Shown here piece by piece: positions 8,771 through 17,458 of a DNA stretch of 64,000 bases. Positions within the stretch are counted from its first letter, which is position 1. Every line of letters starts with the position of its first letter. Where the stretch lies: assembly GCF_007754155.1 (NCBI RefSeq), contig NZ_CP037423.1, positions 1 to 64,000 of the forward strand, in the 5' to 3' direction. The translations under genes were made by a program, and so were the position numbers. The DNA comes from Stieleria neptunia (GTDB lineage Bacteria; Planctomycetota; Planctomycetia; Pirellulales; Pirellulaceae). The notes beneath the pieces were generated by a model. It was not told where the DNA came from. It searched no databases and saw nothing but the letters and a program-made list of their open reading frames with translations.

Positions 8771-9357
8771 TCGTCGCTCTGTGCCAATGTACTCGATCGC
8801 AATCGCCGTGGGCATCTCGCGCCCCTAACGCTGCCGTTTTCGCGGGACAGCCGCGACGAAGCCCGACGGGCCGGCACAATCGGTCTGTTGGCGCCCTGGA
8901 GCGATGGACACCGGAAGATTGTGTCGGCCCGCTGGGCCTTGGGCATACCTTGGAATCCGACCCCCGGTGGCTGACACCACCGGCAGACACTGTACCGGCC
9001 GTCCGGGCTTGAGACACGTTGCGGCTCGGCGACTTTGCATCAGCCCCTCCAGCAAAAACGTCAGCACAGCAGTCCACGCTATCCCGGAGGGATCACAGCG
9101 ATTAGCCGGAGGTCAGCGTAGCGCCACCTCCGGGCAACACCCTCGAGCCTCCCCTCGACCCGGGACGGGGTCGCAGCAAATCCCGACACCCCGCCGAACG
9201 CAGCCTCCGGCGAAATGGAAACCCCAAAGACCGACGGGAAAATCGGTAGCGATCACTGTCGGCAAGCCGTTTTTCCGATCCACAGAACGCAGCAGGAAGG
9301 TAGGAAAATTTCGGGTAGAAAAACGGATGCCCGAAAAACGACACACCCGGCAAACAC
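8771..9357. repeat. 493-bp dispersed repeat, copy B (interrupted)
   Basis: Second copy of the repeat seen at 7524-8016, in the same orientation and 754 bp further on. It carries a 94-bp insert (8868-8961). The remaining 493 bp align without any other net gap. Divergence is concentrated at the ends, while about 200 bp after the insert are identical, suggesting recent duplication or gene conversion. Confidence 0.9.
8868..8961. mobile_element. 94-bp hairpin insert with 5-bp duplication
   Basis: Present in copy B and absent from copy A. The insert starts with GGGCCGGCACAATC (8868-8881), whose complement with one mismatch lies at 8917-8930, and ends in a copy of CCGAC (8957-8961) that repeats the CCGAC just before it (8863-8867). 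That pattern fits insertion with a 5-bp target duplication. It encodes nothing, so mobilisation in trans would be needed. Confidence 0.7.
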
Positions 9358-9404
9358 AACGCGAGTGACGGGGGAGTCCTGCGCCGCTGGATCACACGAT
9401 GGAC

Positions 9405-10610
9405 TCACCAACCAAACATCGGCCAAGGACCGGTCGTGGTGGTCATCGGCGGGACGGCGACGTATCCATCGCTGCGGCCGAGCGCGACGAGGTCGCCGGA
9501 TCCCTTGGCGGGCACTAGTTCGGCAGCCCCGGTCGCTGTCGTCCGGGCGAGCAACATCGCGTGCAAGGGAATCGCTTTTTGCGGCGGCTGGTCGAGCGTC
9601 ACCAGCGCTGGCTTGTCCGCCCAAGTTTGCTTGCCGGCGATCCGGCGCAGCAGTGGCAACACAAAGCGATGGCAGTTGATCGTCGCGCTGACCGGATTGC
9701 CGGGTAGCCCGACGATCAGTTTTCCGTCTTGGGTCGCGGCACCCAAAATCGGTTTGCCGGGACGAATCGGTAGCCCATGAAACACGATCTCGGCGCCCAA
9801 CTGTTCGATCGTTTCGGGGACATAATCATAGTCGCCCATCGAAACACCGCCTGTCATCACGACCACATCGCAAACGGCGATCGCGGCGGCGAGCGAAGCT
9901 TGCAACGAATCCCGATCGTCCTTGACATGTTCGGCGGTGTCGACCGTCGCCAACGCATGCTGGTGGAGCATGGCTTGAACAGCGGATCGATTGCTGTTTC
10001 GCAACTGCCAAGGTTCCAGTTGTCTTGTCGCCGGATCGACAACTTCGTCACCGGTCGTCAACACGGCGACTTTGACGCGGCGGTAACACTCCGGTGCGGT
10101 GCAGCCAAAGTTGGCCAGTGCGGCGACAACGGCCGGTGTGATTTCCGTTCCAACGTCCAAGACGCTGGAACCGATCGGAGCGTTTTCACCGCGGCGTCGA
10201 ATGTGGCTGCCGGGAACCGTCGCATCAATCGGCGCCGGCAAGAATCGGATCGATGCATCCAGTTCCTCGGTGTCTTCGCGTTTGACGACGGCTTCACACC
10301 CGTCGGGGATGATCGCGCCGGTGAAGATCCGTACGACTTGCCCATCCACCATCGCCGGCGGCGCCGCACCGGCTTGGCTGATGCCGCTGACCGGAACATC
10401 AGCGTCGGACTGCAAATCGGACATTCGGATCGCGTAGCCATCCATCGCCGACACGTCCGCGGCCGGACTGTCACGATCGGCCACGAGGGGTTCGGCGAGA
10501 ATCCGTCCGACATGATCGGTGGCATGCTCGGTATCACGCACGACCGACAGTCGCTCGGCCAGCGCCGCGATGGCGGTGTCGGGGTCGGTGAATGGAAAAG
10601 GCTGTTTCAT
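9405..10610 (-). CDS. moeA: Molybdopterin molybdenumtransferase MoeA
   Basis: Inserts molybdate into adenylated molybdopterin, the last step of Mo-cofactor synthesis. The 401-residue chain shows the family order: N-terminal SAMDGYAIR, RIFTGAIIPDGCEAVVKRED, the MPT-binding domain with TTGDEVV and TGGVSMGDYDYV, GLPIRPGKP and GLPGNPVSA, then a C-terminal beta domain. The start at 10610 is chosen because its ATG overlaps the mobA stop by four bases (ATGA); an upstream start at 10661 would bury deeper into mobA. Last gene of the cobA-hemD/AhpD-like/mobA/moeA operon. Confidence 0.95.
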   Translation of the reverse strand: MKQPFPFTDPDTAIAALAERLSVVRDTEHATDHVGRILAEPLVADRDSPAADVSAMDGYAIRMSDLQSDADVPVSGISQAGAAPPAMVDGQVVRIFTGAIIPDGCEAVVKREDTEELDASIRFLPAPIDATVPGSHIRRRGENAPIGSSVLDVGTEITPAVVAALANFGCTAPECYRRVKVAVLTTGDEVVDPATRQLEPWQLRNSNRSAVQAMLHQHALATVDTAEHVKDDRDSLQASLAAAIAVCDVVVMTGGVSMGDYDYVPETIEQLGAEIVFHGLPIRPGKPILGAATQDGKLIVGLPGNPVSATINCHRFVLPLLRRIAGKQTWADKPALVTLDQPPQKAIPLHAMLLARTTATGAAELVPAKGSGDLVALGRSDGYVAVPPMTTTTGPWPMFGW

Positions 10611-11209
10611 GGCTGGGGTGAGTGGGAATCCAGATCGGAAGGCGTATTGATGTTGCGGCATGATTCCGCCGAGAGCGGAATGGTGATGATCGATAGCGAT
10701 CGCAACAGCCGTCGAGGACTGTATTGTTCCTCATCGATCGACCGGTCGATGACGTCGAAGAGCGTGACAGGATAAATCGCGATCAACGGTTCGGGGTGAT
10801 CGGGCGTTTGTTGCGAAACGGCACACACGACTTGGTCGCGATGGTTGGCGAACGCATCGATCAGCGTTTGTAGATCCGTGGAGGTGAGAGAGGGCGTGTC
10901 GACCGGAGTGAAGACGCAGGCATCGAAGCCGTGTTCCATCGCGAAGGATAACGACGCATGAATGCCGGAGATCGGACCGTGGGAATCGGGCGGGTCGGGG
11001 ATGCGTTGAACGTCAATGTCACGTTCCGGAGACGAGGAAACGCAAACGGTTTGGCAGTGTGTTTGCAGTCGGCGGCAGGCGTGGTCGAGAAACGTTTGCC
11101 CTTGTCGCGTCGTCAACGCCGCTTTGTCGCGTCCCATGCGTTTGGACGCGCCGCCGCAAAGGACGACGCCGAGTAATTTGGGAGCGTGGAGCGGTACGGG
11201 GGTGTTCAC
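10607..11209 (-). CDS. mobA: Molybdenum cofactor guanylyltransferase MobA
   Basis: Attaches GMP to the Mo-cofactor, forming the MGD form used by DMSO-reductase-family enzymes. The 200-residue chain has the nucleotide-binding loop LCGGASKRMGRDKA (residues 17-30), the SHGPISGIHASL block and FTPVDTPSL, whose aspartate holds Mg2+. It overlaps the genes on both sides by four bases, so translation is probably coupled. Its presence implies MGD-dependent enzymes elsewhere in the genome. Confidence 0.93.
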   Translation of the reverse strand: MNTPVPLHAPKLLGVVLCGGASKRMGRDKAALTTRQGQTFLDHACRRLQTHCQTVCVSSSPERDIDVQRIPDPPDSHGPISGIHASLSFAMEHGFDACVFTPVDTPSLTSTDLQTLIDAFANHRDQVVCAVSQQTPDHPEPLIAIYPVTLFDVIDRSIDEEQYSPRRLLRSLSIITIPLSAESCRNINTPSDLDSHSPQP

Positions 11210-11523
11210 GACGCGTCTTGCTTGTCGATCACGTCTTCGACCCAGGACTTGGCTCGCATCATTGTTGGGAACCCGATTGTCGGGGCGGAGACGACTGCGA
11301 CATGACGCAGGTCATCGGGCGTGCAGCCGGCTTCGAGTGCCTTGCGGCAGTGCGAGTGGGCGGCGCCTTCCAGGCCGGCGCCCAGTGAGATCGCCAGCTT
11401 GACCAGGGCGACCTCGCGGGCCGATAGCGGACCGGCTTCTTTGGCGGCTTTCCCGAATGCCTCATAGGTTTGCATCAGGTCGGGATAATCCGCATGCATT
11501 TTCTTGTAGCGTTTGGGAATCAT
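11206..11523 (-). CDS. Carboxymuconolactone decarboxylase/AhpD-like protein
   Basis: A 105-residue all-helical protein of the CMD/AhpD fold. The core ALVKLAISLGAGLEGAAHSHC (about residues 40-60) and the following EAGCTPDDLRHV are typical. The AhpD CxxC pair is not present: there is a single cysteine in HSHC and another in AGCT. A thiol-peroxidase partner role is therefore uncertain. Four-base overlaps link it to cobA-hemD upstream and mobA downstream, an unexpected neighbour for cofactor genes. Confidence 0.82.
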   Translation of the reverse strand: MIPKRYKKMHADYPDLMQTYEAFGKAAKEAGPLSAREVALVKLAISLGAGLEGAAHSHCRKALEAGCTPDDLRHVAVVSAPTIGFPTMMRAKSWVEDVIDKQDAS

Positions 11524-13013
11524 GATTGTTGAACGATCTCGTTGAGGAGGGCTTCGATGGTAAAGGGATTCGCAACGGCGTGAACGTTCAGCCCCAGGTC
11601 TTCCAAGGCGTTGGCGGTGACGGGTGAGATCGCGGCGAGTCGCACCTGTTTCAACCGGTCGCCATACAAACGATGCAAGTTGTTCGCCGTCGCGCTGCTG
11701 GTGACGGTGACCCAGTCGATCTTACCATCGTCCATCGCCTCGATGATCGACGGATCGGCAGAGTCGACGTCGACATTTTGATAGGCGATGACTTCGTGCA
11801 CCTCGGCTCCGGCTGCCTTCAGCTTGCTGGGCAATTCGTCGCTTCCACGGCTGGCGCGGACGATCGAGATCGACCGACCGGCCGCCGTGGATTGCAACTG
11901 GTCTGCCAAGGACGTGGCCCGATAGTCGTCCGGTAGGATGTCGGTGCGAATGCCCTGTTCCAATAATTTCAGCTGCGTCTTTTTTCCGATCGCGGCGACG
12001 GACGTTCCGGCCAGCCTGCGGGAGTCGTACTGCAACGCGTGCAGGCGACGGAAGTAGTGTTCCACGCCGTTGGTGCTGCAAAAAATCAGCGTGTCGGTCT
12101 CATCGAGGTTTTCGATCGAATGGTCGAGCGCGGTGAAGTCGTCGATCGGTTTGACGGCGATCGCCGGTGCGATCAGGGGATAGCCGCCCAGGTCACGGAT
12201 CGCGTCGGCCAGCGCGTCGGCCTGATCCGCCGGACGGGTGACCAGGATGGTTTGACCGTGCAGCGGCCGATGCTGGACCCAGCGCATCGAATCGGCCAGC
12301 GTGGTGACTTCACCGACGATCGCGATCACCGGCGGGCGAAAGTTGCTCGCCGGGGTGAGCCGCTGGGCGACTTCATCCAGTCGGCAGTGGAGCGTGGTTT
12401 GGTCGGGCAGACTGCAGCGTCGGATCAGGGCGGTCGGGGTCGAGGGGGCTTTGCCGGCGCTGATCAACGCGTCGGTCCAAACTTTCGCGGTGGTCACGCC
12501 CATGTAGATCACCAGCGTGCCGGGAAATCGGGCCAAGGCGTCCCAATCCAGCGCCGATTCGCTCTTTCCGGGTTCTTCGTGACCGGTGACCAGGGCGACG
12601 GCGGAGGCCAATTTTCGGTCGGTGACGGGGATTCCGGCGTAGGATCCGGCGGCCAGTGCGGCGGTGATGCCGGGGACGATTTCGAAGGGGATCCCGGCCT
12701 GATTCAAGGCGTCGACCTCTTCGGAGGTGCGGGCAAACACGGCCGGATCGCCGCCTTTGAGCCGAGCGACGGTCTTTCCCAAGGCCGCGTGGCGGAGCAT
12801 TTCCTGGATGATTTCGTCTTGCCGCCAGATCCGCGATTGCCCGTGTTTTCCGACGCAAACGTGCTCGGCGGCGGGTGCCAGGGCCAGAATTTCGGCGTTG
12901 CTCAAGCCGTCGTAGAGCACGACGTCGGCCCCCCGCAGGCATCGAGCCCCCCGCAGGGTCAGTAATTCCGGGTCGCCCGGACCGGCACCGATCAGATAAA
13001 CAAGTGGTTTCAT
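11520..13013 (-). CDS. cobA-hemD: Uroporphyrinogen-III methyltransferase/synthase fusion
   Basis: A 497-residue fusion. The N-terminal half is SUMT (CobA/CysG-type): [14 protein letters not shown] at residues 5-18, [22 protein letters not shown], and [20 protein letters not shown]. It methylates uroporphyrinogen III to precorrin-2, the start of siroheme and B12. From about residue 260 a HemD domain follows ([35 protein letters not shown]), which cyclises hydroxymethylbilane. The ATG at 13013 begins right at the SUMT motif; an upstream start at 13076 adds an unlikely tail. First gene of the operon, divergent from rpsT with a 247-bp gap for promoters. Confidence 0.95.
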   Translation of the reverse strand: MKPLVYLIGAGPGDPELLTLRGARCLRGADVVLYDGLSNAEILALAPAAEHVCVGKHGQSRIWRQDEIIQEMLRHAALGKTVARLKGGDPAVFARTSEEVDALNQAGIPFEIVPGITAALAAGSYAGIPVTDRKLASAVALVTGHEEPGKSESALDWDALARFPGTLVIYMGVTTAKVWTDALISAGKAPSTPTALIRRCSLPDQTTLHCRLDEVAQRLTPASNFRPPVIAIVGEVTTLADSMRWVQHRPLHGQTILVTRPADQADALADAIRDLGGYPLIAPAIAVKPIDDFTALDHSIENLDETDTLIFCSTNGVEHYFRRLHALQYDSRRLAGTSVAAIGKKTQLKLLEQGIRTDILPDDYRATSLADQLQSTAAGRSISIVRASRGSDELPSKLKAAGAEVHEVIAYQNVDVDSADPSIIEAMDDGKIDWVTVTSSATANNLHRLYGDRLKQVRLAAISPVTANALEDLGLNVHAVANPFTIEALLNEIVQQS

Positions 13014-13260
13014 GCCGATAATTGAGCGTAATGGGCGGGTTTTTCGTAGTCCCGGAGCGCCGGGAACGGGCGACAAAACAGAGTTCCAAGTTGACTCTGG
13101 ACAGGGAGACCAGGCATCGCCATACTACGCGGCCCTCAAATTGGGCGAAATCAAGCCCGTGGGCGGCGAGTGCGCCAACTGTCAGCCAAGAAGTACGAAC
13201 TGGACTCTCGGCCGATCGTCCCCTGAAACGAACATTTTCCGGCAACCATTACGTAACGAA

Positions 13261-13524
13261 ATGCCAAACACAGCGAGTGCCAAGAAACGGCTCCGTCAAA
13301 ACGACAAGCGACGCCAACACAATCGTACCCTCCGCAGCCGGATGCGAACGCAACTGCGCCGTGTCCGTGAAGCCGTCGCGGCGGGCGACAGCGAAACGGC
13401 CCAGTCGGAATTTCGCGTCGCCAGCAAGCGACTCGATCAAGCTGCTGCGAAGAACTTGATTCACAAGAACGCAGCGGCGCGCAGCAAGAGCCGACTGAGC
13501 AAGTTGGTCAAGTCGGTCGCGTAG
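13261..13524 (+). CDS. rpsT: 30S ribosomal protein S20
   Basis: An 87-residue basic helical protein, the usual bS20 length, that binds 16S rRNA early in small-subunit assembly. Diagnostic segments are [18 protein letters not shown] at the start, the [11 protein letters not shown] helix and the closing [17 protein letters not shown]. The frame is open upstream to 13012, but the ATG at 13261 gives the exact family N-terminus. A long palindrome follows immediately after the stop and may act as its terminator. Confidence 0.97.
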   Translation: MPNTASAKKRLRQNDKRRQHNRTLRSRMRTQLRRVREAVAAGDSETAQSEFRVASKRLDQAAAKNLIHKNAAARSKSRLSKLVKSVA

Positions 13525-13533
13525 TTTTTCTCT

Positions 13534-13648
13534 CGTTCCCGGGCTCCGCCTGGGAACGCGATGGATTGCCGGCTCCCGCCGGCTGACTGGCAACGCGGGA
13601 GGCGGGAGCCTCCAGAACCGTGTGTTCCCAGGCCGGAGCCGGGGAACA
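13534..13648. repeat. Nested palindromic repeat, family P5
   Basis: CGTTCCCGGGCTCCGCCTGG at the left (13534-13559) is itself palindromic and pairs with GTGTTCCCAGGCCGGAGCC at the right (13622-13648). Between them a second hairpin of GCTCCCGCC/GGCGGGAGC type occurs. It lies between rpsT and the convergent helicase gene. Confidence 0.75.
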
Positions 13649-13670
13649 AGGTTAATGGCGTCGCAGCGAG

Positions 13671-13693
13671 CGCAAGCTGGAAGCTTACGCCAC
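13671..13693 (-). repeat. Mini-hairpin repeat, family P4 (copy 2)
   Basis: Read on the minus strand it is GTGGCGTAAGCTTCCAGCTT plus GCG, identical to 6770-6792. It begins at the last base of the DinG-like gene's TAG stop codon. Confidence 0.75.
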
Positions 13694-15741
13694 TAGCGCT
13701 TTCGTGGCACTTTGGAGACGAAGTGCACCGGTTGGTCCGGTAGCGATTCCAGGAACAGTTTGCCGTAGCGTTTGGTACAGACGCGGGGGTCGAGCACGAC
13801 CACCATGCCGCGATCGGAACGCGTGCGGATCAAGCGGCCGACGCCTTGGCGAAATTTGATCGCGGCTTCGGGCAACTGATAGTCGGTGAAGGGATTGCCG
13901 CCGCTTTTCCGAATCGCATCGAGTCGCGCTTCCAGCAGCGGGTGGTCTGGAACGGCAAACGGCAGCTTGGTGATGATCACGTTGGTCAACGCATCACCGG
14001 GGACATCGACGCCCTGCCAAAAACTGTCCGTGCCGAACAACACGCCGGGGCTTTTCTTGAACGCGTCGACCATTTGCGAGCGACTTTGATCGCCGCCTTG
14101 GGTGTACAGCGACAGATTCTTCGACGCCAGCCAACTGCTCAATCGGCTGGCACATTGCTTGAGCAGCCCGTAGCTGGTGAACAACACGAACGCGTGGCCG
14201 CCGGAATGTTCGACGAACCGTTTGATCTGGTCGGGCAACGCGCGTTCGAACGCGTCACGCTCTTTGGACGGATCCGGTAGATCGCGGACGACGACGATTT
14301 GTGATTGCTTGGGGTAATCAAAGGGGCTGCCGACGCGGACCGACAATCCACCGGTCAGTCCCACGCGGGAGCGAAAGAATTTGAACTTGTCGTCGTTGCC
14401 CGATGCGATCGTCGCGCTGGTCATCACCACGCTGCGGATCATCTTGCTTTGGAACAGACACTCGCGCAATGCCGATCCCACGTCGATCGGGGACGAGGAG
14501 AGTTGCACCCGGTCCATGCCGCTCCGCGTGGGTGTGGCTTCGACCCAGAAAACGGTGTCCTCATCCTCCTGTTTCAGCCAGCGATCCAGCGACGAGCTCA
14601 GCAACATCAGGCGGTCGTGCGAGGATTCGAAATCCATTCGATCCGACTCTTCTTTCTGTCCCTGAGCCTGGGTCAACAGCTTCAACGCCAACTCCTTCAT
14701 CGGCTTGGACAGCGAATTGCGGACCACGTCGGGCGCGGCGACGCGACCGTTGCCGGGTGCGTGATCGCGCCGCCAATCCAGGATGTCGGCAAAGAACGTG
14801 CTGTGGGCAAATCGCAGCCGGTCGACTTCTTGTTGCAGCCCGCGCAGGTCCTTCTCGACCAACAATCCTTTCTGTTTGCGGTCGTTGTACAGCCGATCGA
14901 ACAAGAACGTGAATTGCCCGCTGGTCATCCGCAGCCCGAGGTGTTCGCCTGCGACGGCTTCGGCGGTATGGCATTCGTCCAAAATCACCGCGTCGTAGTC
15001 GGGCAACAACGCCACGCCTTCGTTGCGGAGGGCGAGGTCACTGAAGAATAACGCGTGGTTGACAATCAACAACTGCGCGTTGGTGGCTCGTCGACGGGCC
15101 CGAAAGTAGAAACAGTCTTTGAAGTGGTTGCACTTTTTACGCAGACAATTGCCGGTGTCGCTGACGATTTCGTCCCACACTTCACGGTCGGGTTTGAACG
15201 GCATCGAGGCCAGGCTGCCGTCGCCCGATTCGGCCGCCCATTTCTGGGTGTGGCGAAGTTGTTGGTACTGGATGTCCGACCCCAGCAGCGAAGTCATCTT
15301 GCCCACCGTTCGCTCCAGCCGTCGCTTGGACAGATAGTTGCTCCGGCCCTTGACCAGCACGCTAGAAAACTCGCGGGGGATGACGCTATTGAGCAGCGGA
15401 ACGTCTTTGGCAATCAACTGCTCTTGCAGACTGATCGTGTGCGTCGAAATCAACACGCGGGGGCGTCGCGTTTTTTCGTCGGAGGTCTTAATGATCGGTT
15501 CGCCGGTCGCGTGCAGCACGGCCGGGACCAGGTAGGCAAAACTTTTCCCGGTGCCCGTTCCCGCCTCGGCGACCAAATGCTGACCCGATTGCAGGGCCTT
15601 GGCGACGGCGTTGGCCATCTGCAACTGCTGCTCGCGGGGCTCGTAATTCTGCATCCGTGCCGCGATACGCCCCTGGGCGCCGAGAATGGAATCGACAGTC
15701 AGTTCGTCTTCGCTCAATCTAGGGGCACGTGAGTGGGGCAA
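13693..15741 (-). CDS. dinG: DinG-family superfamily 2 DNA helicase
   Basis: ATP-dependent 5'-3' helicase of the XPD/DinG type. Walker A is AEAGTGTGKS (residues 58-67), STHTISLQEQL (99-109) is motif Ia, DECH (255-258) is motif II, TSATIA and the C-terminal FGTDSFWQGVDVPG and QGVGRLIRTRSDRG are motifs III, V and VI. An Fe-S insert is expected after motif Ia: C199, C204 and C210 have the right spacing, but the first cysteine position is Ser138 (NYLSKRRL). Translation appears to start at TTG (15741); the next ATG (15654) would remove conserved sequence. It could still bind a cluster with another ligand, or none. Confidence 0.88.
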   Translation of the reverse strand: MPHSRAPRLSEDELTVDSILGAQGRIAARMQNYEPREQQLQMANAVAKALQSGQHLVAEAGTGTGKSFAYLVPAVLHATGEPIIKTSDEKTRRPRVLISTHTISLQEQLIAKDVPLLNSVIPREFSSVLVKGRSNYLSKRRLERTVGKMTSLLGSDIQYQQLRHTQKWAAESGDGSLASMPFKPDREVWDEIVSDTGNCLRKKCNHFKDCFYFRARRRATNAQLLIVNHALFFSDLALRNEGVALLPDYDAVILDECHTAEAVAGEHLGLRMTSGQFTFLFDRLYNDRKQKGLLVEKDLRGLQQEVDRLRFAHSTFFADILDWRRDHAPGNGRVAAPDVVRNSLSKPMKELALKLLTQAQGQKEESDRMDFESSHDRLMLLSSSLDRWLKQEDEDTVFWVEATPTRSGMDRVQLSSSPIDVGSALRECLFQSKMIRSVVMTSATIASGNDDKFKFFRSRVGLTGGLSVRVGSPFDYPKQSQIVVVRDLPDPSKERDAFERALPDQIKRFVEHSGGHAFVLFTSYGLLKQCASRLSSWLASKNLSLYTQGGDQSRSQMVDAFKKSPGVLFGTDSFWQGVDVPGDALTNVIITKLPFAVPDHPLLEARLDAIRKSGGNPFTDYQLPEAAIKFRQGVGRLIRTRSDRGMVVVLDPRVCTKRYGKLFLESLPDQPVHFVSKVPRKR

Positions 15742-15896
15742 GCGGTCGGGTGTTGTCTACCCAACTAACATACGGGCGGAGATCATCAAGCGGAACTCGT
15801 CCGCATCGAGATCGAATCACCGAGTCGATCCCACCGCTCTGCCACTGGGACCCCCGTTTGCTAGCAAACTGGTCGGACAGGGGGTTCTGTGCGGGG

Positions 15897-15935
15897 GCGT
15901 ACAGTGAAGGCGTACAGTGAAGGCGTACAGTGAAT
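15897..15935 (+). repeat. Three tandem copies of a 13-mer upstream of recA
   Basis: GCGTACAGTGAAG occurs at 15897-15909 and 15910-15922, with a third copy from 15923 that differs at its last base. It lies about 240 bases before recA and 155 bases before the DinG-like start. Could be an operator array for a damage-response regulator; no known LexA box is recognised. Confidence 0.7.
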
Positions 15936-16019
15936 CGATCCGCGGACGATCTCGGCGGATCAAGGCGAATGACCAGAGGTGTCTCGTCGGCGGCGATAAA
16001 TCGGATGTCGCCGACGGGT

Positions 16020-16148
16020 TTTCCACGTCGGTTTGGTTGTGACAGGCGGCGCCCGCGGTTAAGTTTCTGGTGGCGTCGCGAACCGCTCCGGGGGGTCCGG
16101 TCGAGCGGAGTGGCGTGTGGGCTTTTCCACTCGTCGGACTTTTCCACT
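16020..16148 (+). promoter_or_regulatory. Cluster of TTTTCCAC motifs before recA
   Basis: TTTTCCACG at 16020-16028, TTTTCCACT at 16123-16131 and again at 16140-16148, the last two 17 bases apart. The same 9-mer form occurs in the candidate origin (1436-1444). They may be DnaA boxes or an operator; three copies in 130 bases is notable but unproven. Confidence 0.4.
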
Positions 16149-16171
16149 CTGGAATCAGAAGGAATCAAAAC

Positions 16172-17293
16172 ATGGCAAAGAAGAAAGCAGCTGCAAAGGG
16201 TCCCAAGGTGGATCCGAATTTGAAAGCCGTTTTGGAGCGCGAGCCGGGCTTGGCGACGACTCTTCAGCAGATCGAAAAATCGTTCGGCGAAGGATCGATC
16301 ATGCCGCTCGGCGCGTCGACGCATTTGGACATCGAAGGCATTCCGACGGGCAGTTTGTCGCTGGACATGGCACTCGGCGGACAGGGGATTCCACGCGGCC
16401 GGATCATCGAGATTTTTGGCCCCGAATCCAGTGGTAAGACGACGTTGGCGCTGCATGTCTGTGCCGAGGCTCAAAAGAAAGGCGGGATCGCCGCGATCAT
16501 TGATGCCGAACACGCGTTTGACCCCAGTTGGGCGAAGAAGCTGGGGGTCGAATTGGACACGCTGTTGGTCAGCCAGCCGGGCAGCGGCGAAGAAGCGATG
16601 CAGATCTGCGAGATGCTGGTCAAAAGCAACGCGGTCGACACCATCGTGATCGACTCGGTCGCGGCACTGGTTCCCAAGAAAGAACTGGAGGGCGAGATCG
16701 GCGACAGTCACGTCGGTTTGCAAGCGCGACTGATGAGTCAAGCGATGCGAAAGCTGACCGGTGCGATCGCCAAGAGCAAGTGCGCGGTGATCTTCATCAA
16801 CCAGATTCGGGAAAAGGTCGGCGTGATGTTCGGCAGCCCCGAAACGACGCCCGGCGGACGGGCGCTGAAGTTCTACAGTTCCTGCCGGATCGATGTCCGT
16901 CGGATCGGTGCGCTCAAAGACGGCGAGGAGCAAGTCGGGCAGCGGGTCAAAGCCAAGATCGTCAAGAACAAGGTGGCACCGCCGTTCCGCATCGCCGAAT
17001 TCGACATGATGCACAACAACGGCATCAGCTACGAAGGCGACTTGTTGGACCTGGGAACGACCCACAAAGTCGTCAACCGCAGCGGTGCTTGGTTCAAGTA
17101 CGGTGAAACCTACCTCGGCCAGGGCAAGGAGAAGGCGCGGAACTTCTTGATCGAGAACACCGACGTGGCCGAAGAGATCAGACAGAAGGTGATGGCAGCC
17201 GGCGGGTTCGGTCCACCGGCGGACGAAGCACCGATGATCGACGACGCCTCCGAACTGGACGTCGAAGCCGGCGAAGAAGTCGCCAATTCGTAA
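16172..17293 (+). CDS. recA: Recombinase RecA
   Basis: Forms filaments on single-stranded DNA for strand exchange and SOS signalling. The 373-residue protein shows Walker A GPESSGKT (83-90), [21 protein letters not shown], the L1/L2 DNA-binding loops around [18 protein letters not shown] and [13 protein letters not shown], and [13 protein letters not shown]. The ATG at 16172 has AGAAGGA a few bases upstream and gives the usual short N-terminus; the 34 residues possible before it are unlike RecA. The acidic C-terminal tail is family-typical. The last codons are part of a 14-bp direct repeat that recurs 64 bases on. Confidence 0.98.
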   Translation: MAKKKAAAKGPKVDPNLKAVLEREPGLATTLQQIEKSFGEGSIMPLGASTHLDIEGIPTGSLSLDMALGGQGIPRGRIIEIFGPESSGKTTLALHVCAEAQKKGGIAAIIDAEHAFDPSWAKKLGVELDTLLVSQPGSGEEAMQICEMLVKSNAVDTIVIDSVAALVPKKELEGEIGDSHVGLQARLMSQAMRKLTGAIAKSKCAVIFINQIREKVGVMFGSPETTPGGRALKFYSSCRIDVRRIGALKDGEEQVGQRVKAKIVKNKVAPPFRIAEFDMMHNNGISYEGDLLDLGTTHKVVNRSGAWFKYGETYLGQGKEKARNFLIENTDVAEEIRQKVMAAGGFGPPADEAPMIDDASELDVEAGEEVANS

Positions 17294-17356
17294 CGCCCTA
17301 CGTGGCTGAAATAACCCTCCCTGGCAGGGAGGGTCGAGCGCAGTCGCCAATTCGTA
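17279..17356 (+). repeat. recA 3'-end direct repeat flanking a hairpin (family P6)
   Basis: GTCGCCAATTCGTA at the recA end (17279-17292) is repeated exactly at 17343-17356. Between them lies a hairpin CCCTCCCTGGCAGGGAGGG (17315-17333) followed by TCGAGCGCAG. A related hairpin with the same GAGCGCAG tail is at 47753-47803. The layout suggests an element inserted at the recA stop with duplication of 14 bases. Confidence 0.65.
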
Positions 17357-17458
17357 GGTTAGGCTGTGCCTGACGGCTCATTGGCATGCTCGGCATGCCC
17401 TACACGGTTGATTTCGCCGCCCGCCCTCACCTTCCTCCCCCTCCCCACCGATCCCACC

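Larger units (their letters stand above)
15742..16171. other. Region between dinG-like gene and recA
   Basis: A 430-bp divergent promoter region without a credible gene. It contains the tandem 13-mers at 15897-15935 and three TTTTCCAC motifs (16020-16148), described separately. A large open frame on the minus strand (15719-17350) runs across it but is antisense to recA and is not accepted. Confidence 0.6.

Noticed and set aside
7478..9395. Several 60-200-residue frames in the repeat region
   Set aside because: The same peptides appear in both repeat copies because the DNA is duplicated; they lack ribosome sites and domain features.
9777..10775. 332-residue open frame on the plus strand
   Set aside because: Antisense to moeA and the end of mobA with no motif of its own.
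13012..13260. N-terminal extension of S20
   Set aside because: S20 homology starts exactly at the ATG 13261; the upstream frame is divergent promoter DNA.
15897..15935. CRISPR-like array
   Set aside because: The three 13-bp copies are contiguous with no spacers, so they are a tandem repeat.
16070..16171. 34-residue N-terminal extension of RecA
   Set aside because: The extension is unlike RecA, and the ATG at 16172 has a good Shine-Dalgarno.
15719..17350. 543-residue open frame on the minus strand
   Set aside because: It is antisense to all of recA, carries no recognisable motif, and is explained by the codon bias of recA in GC-rich DNA.
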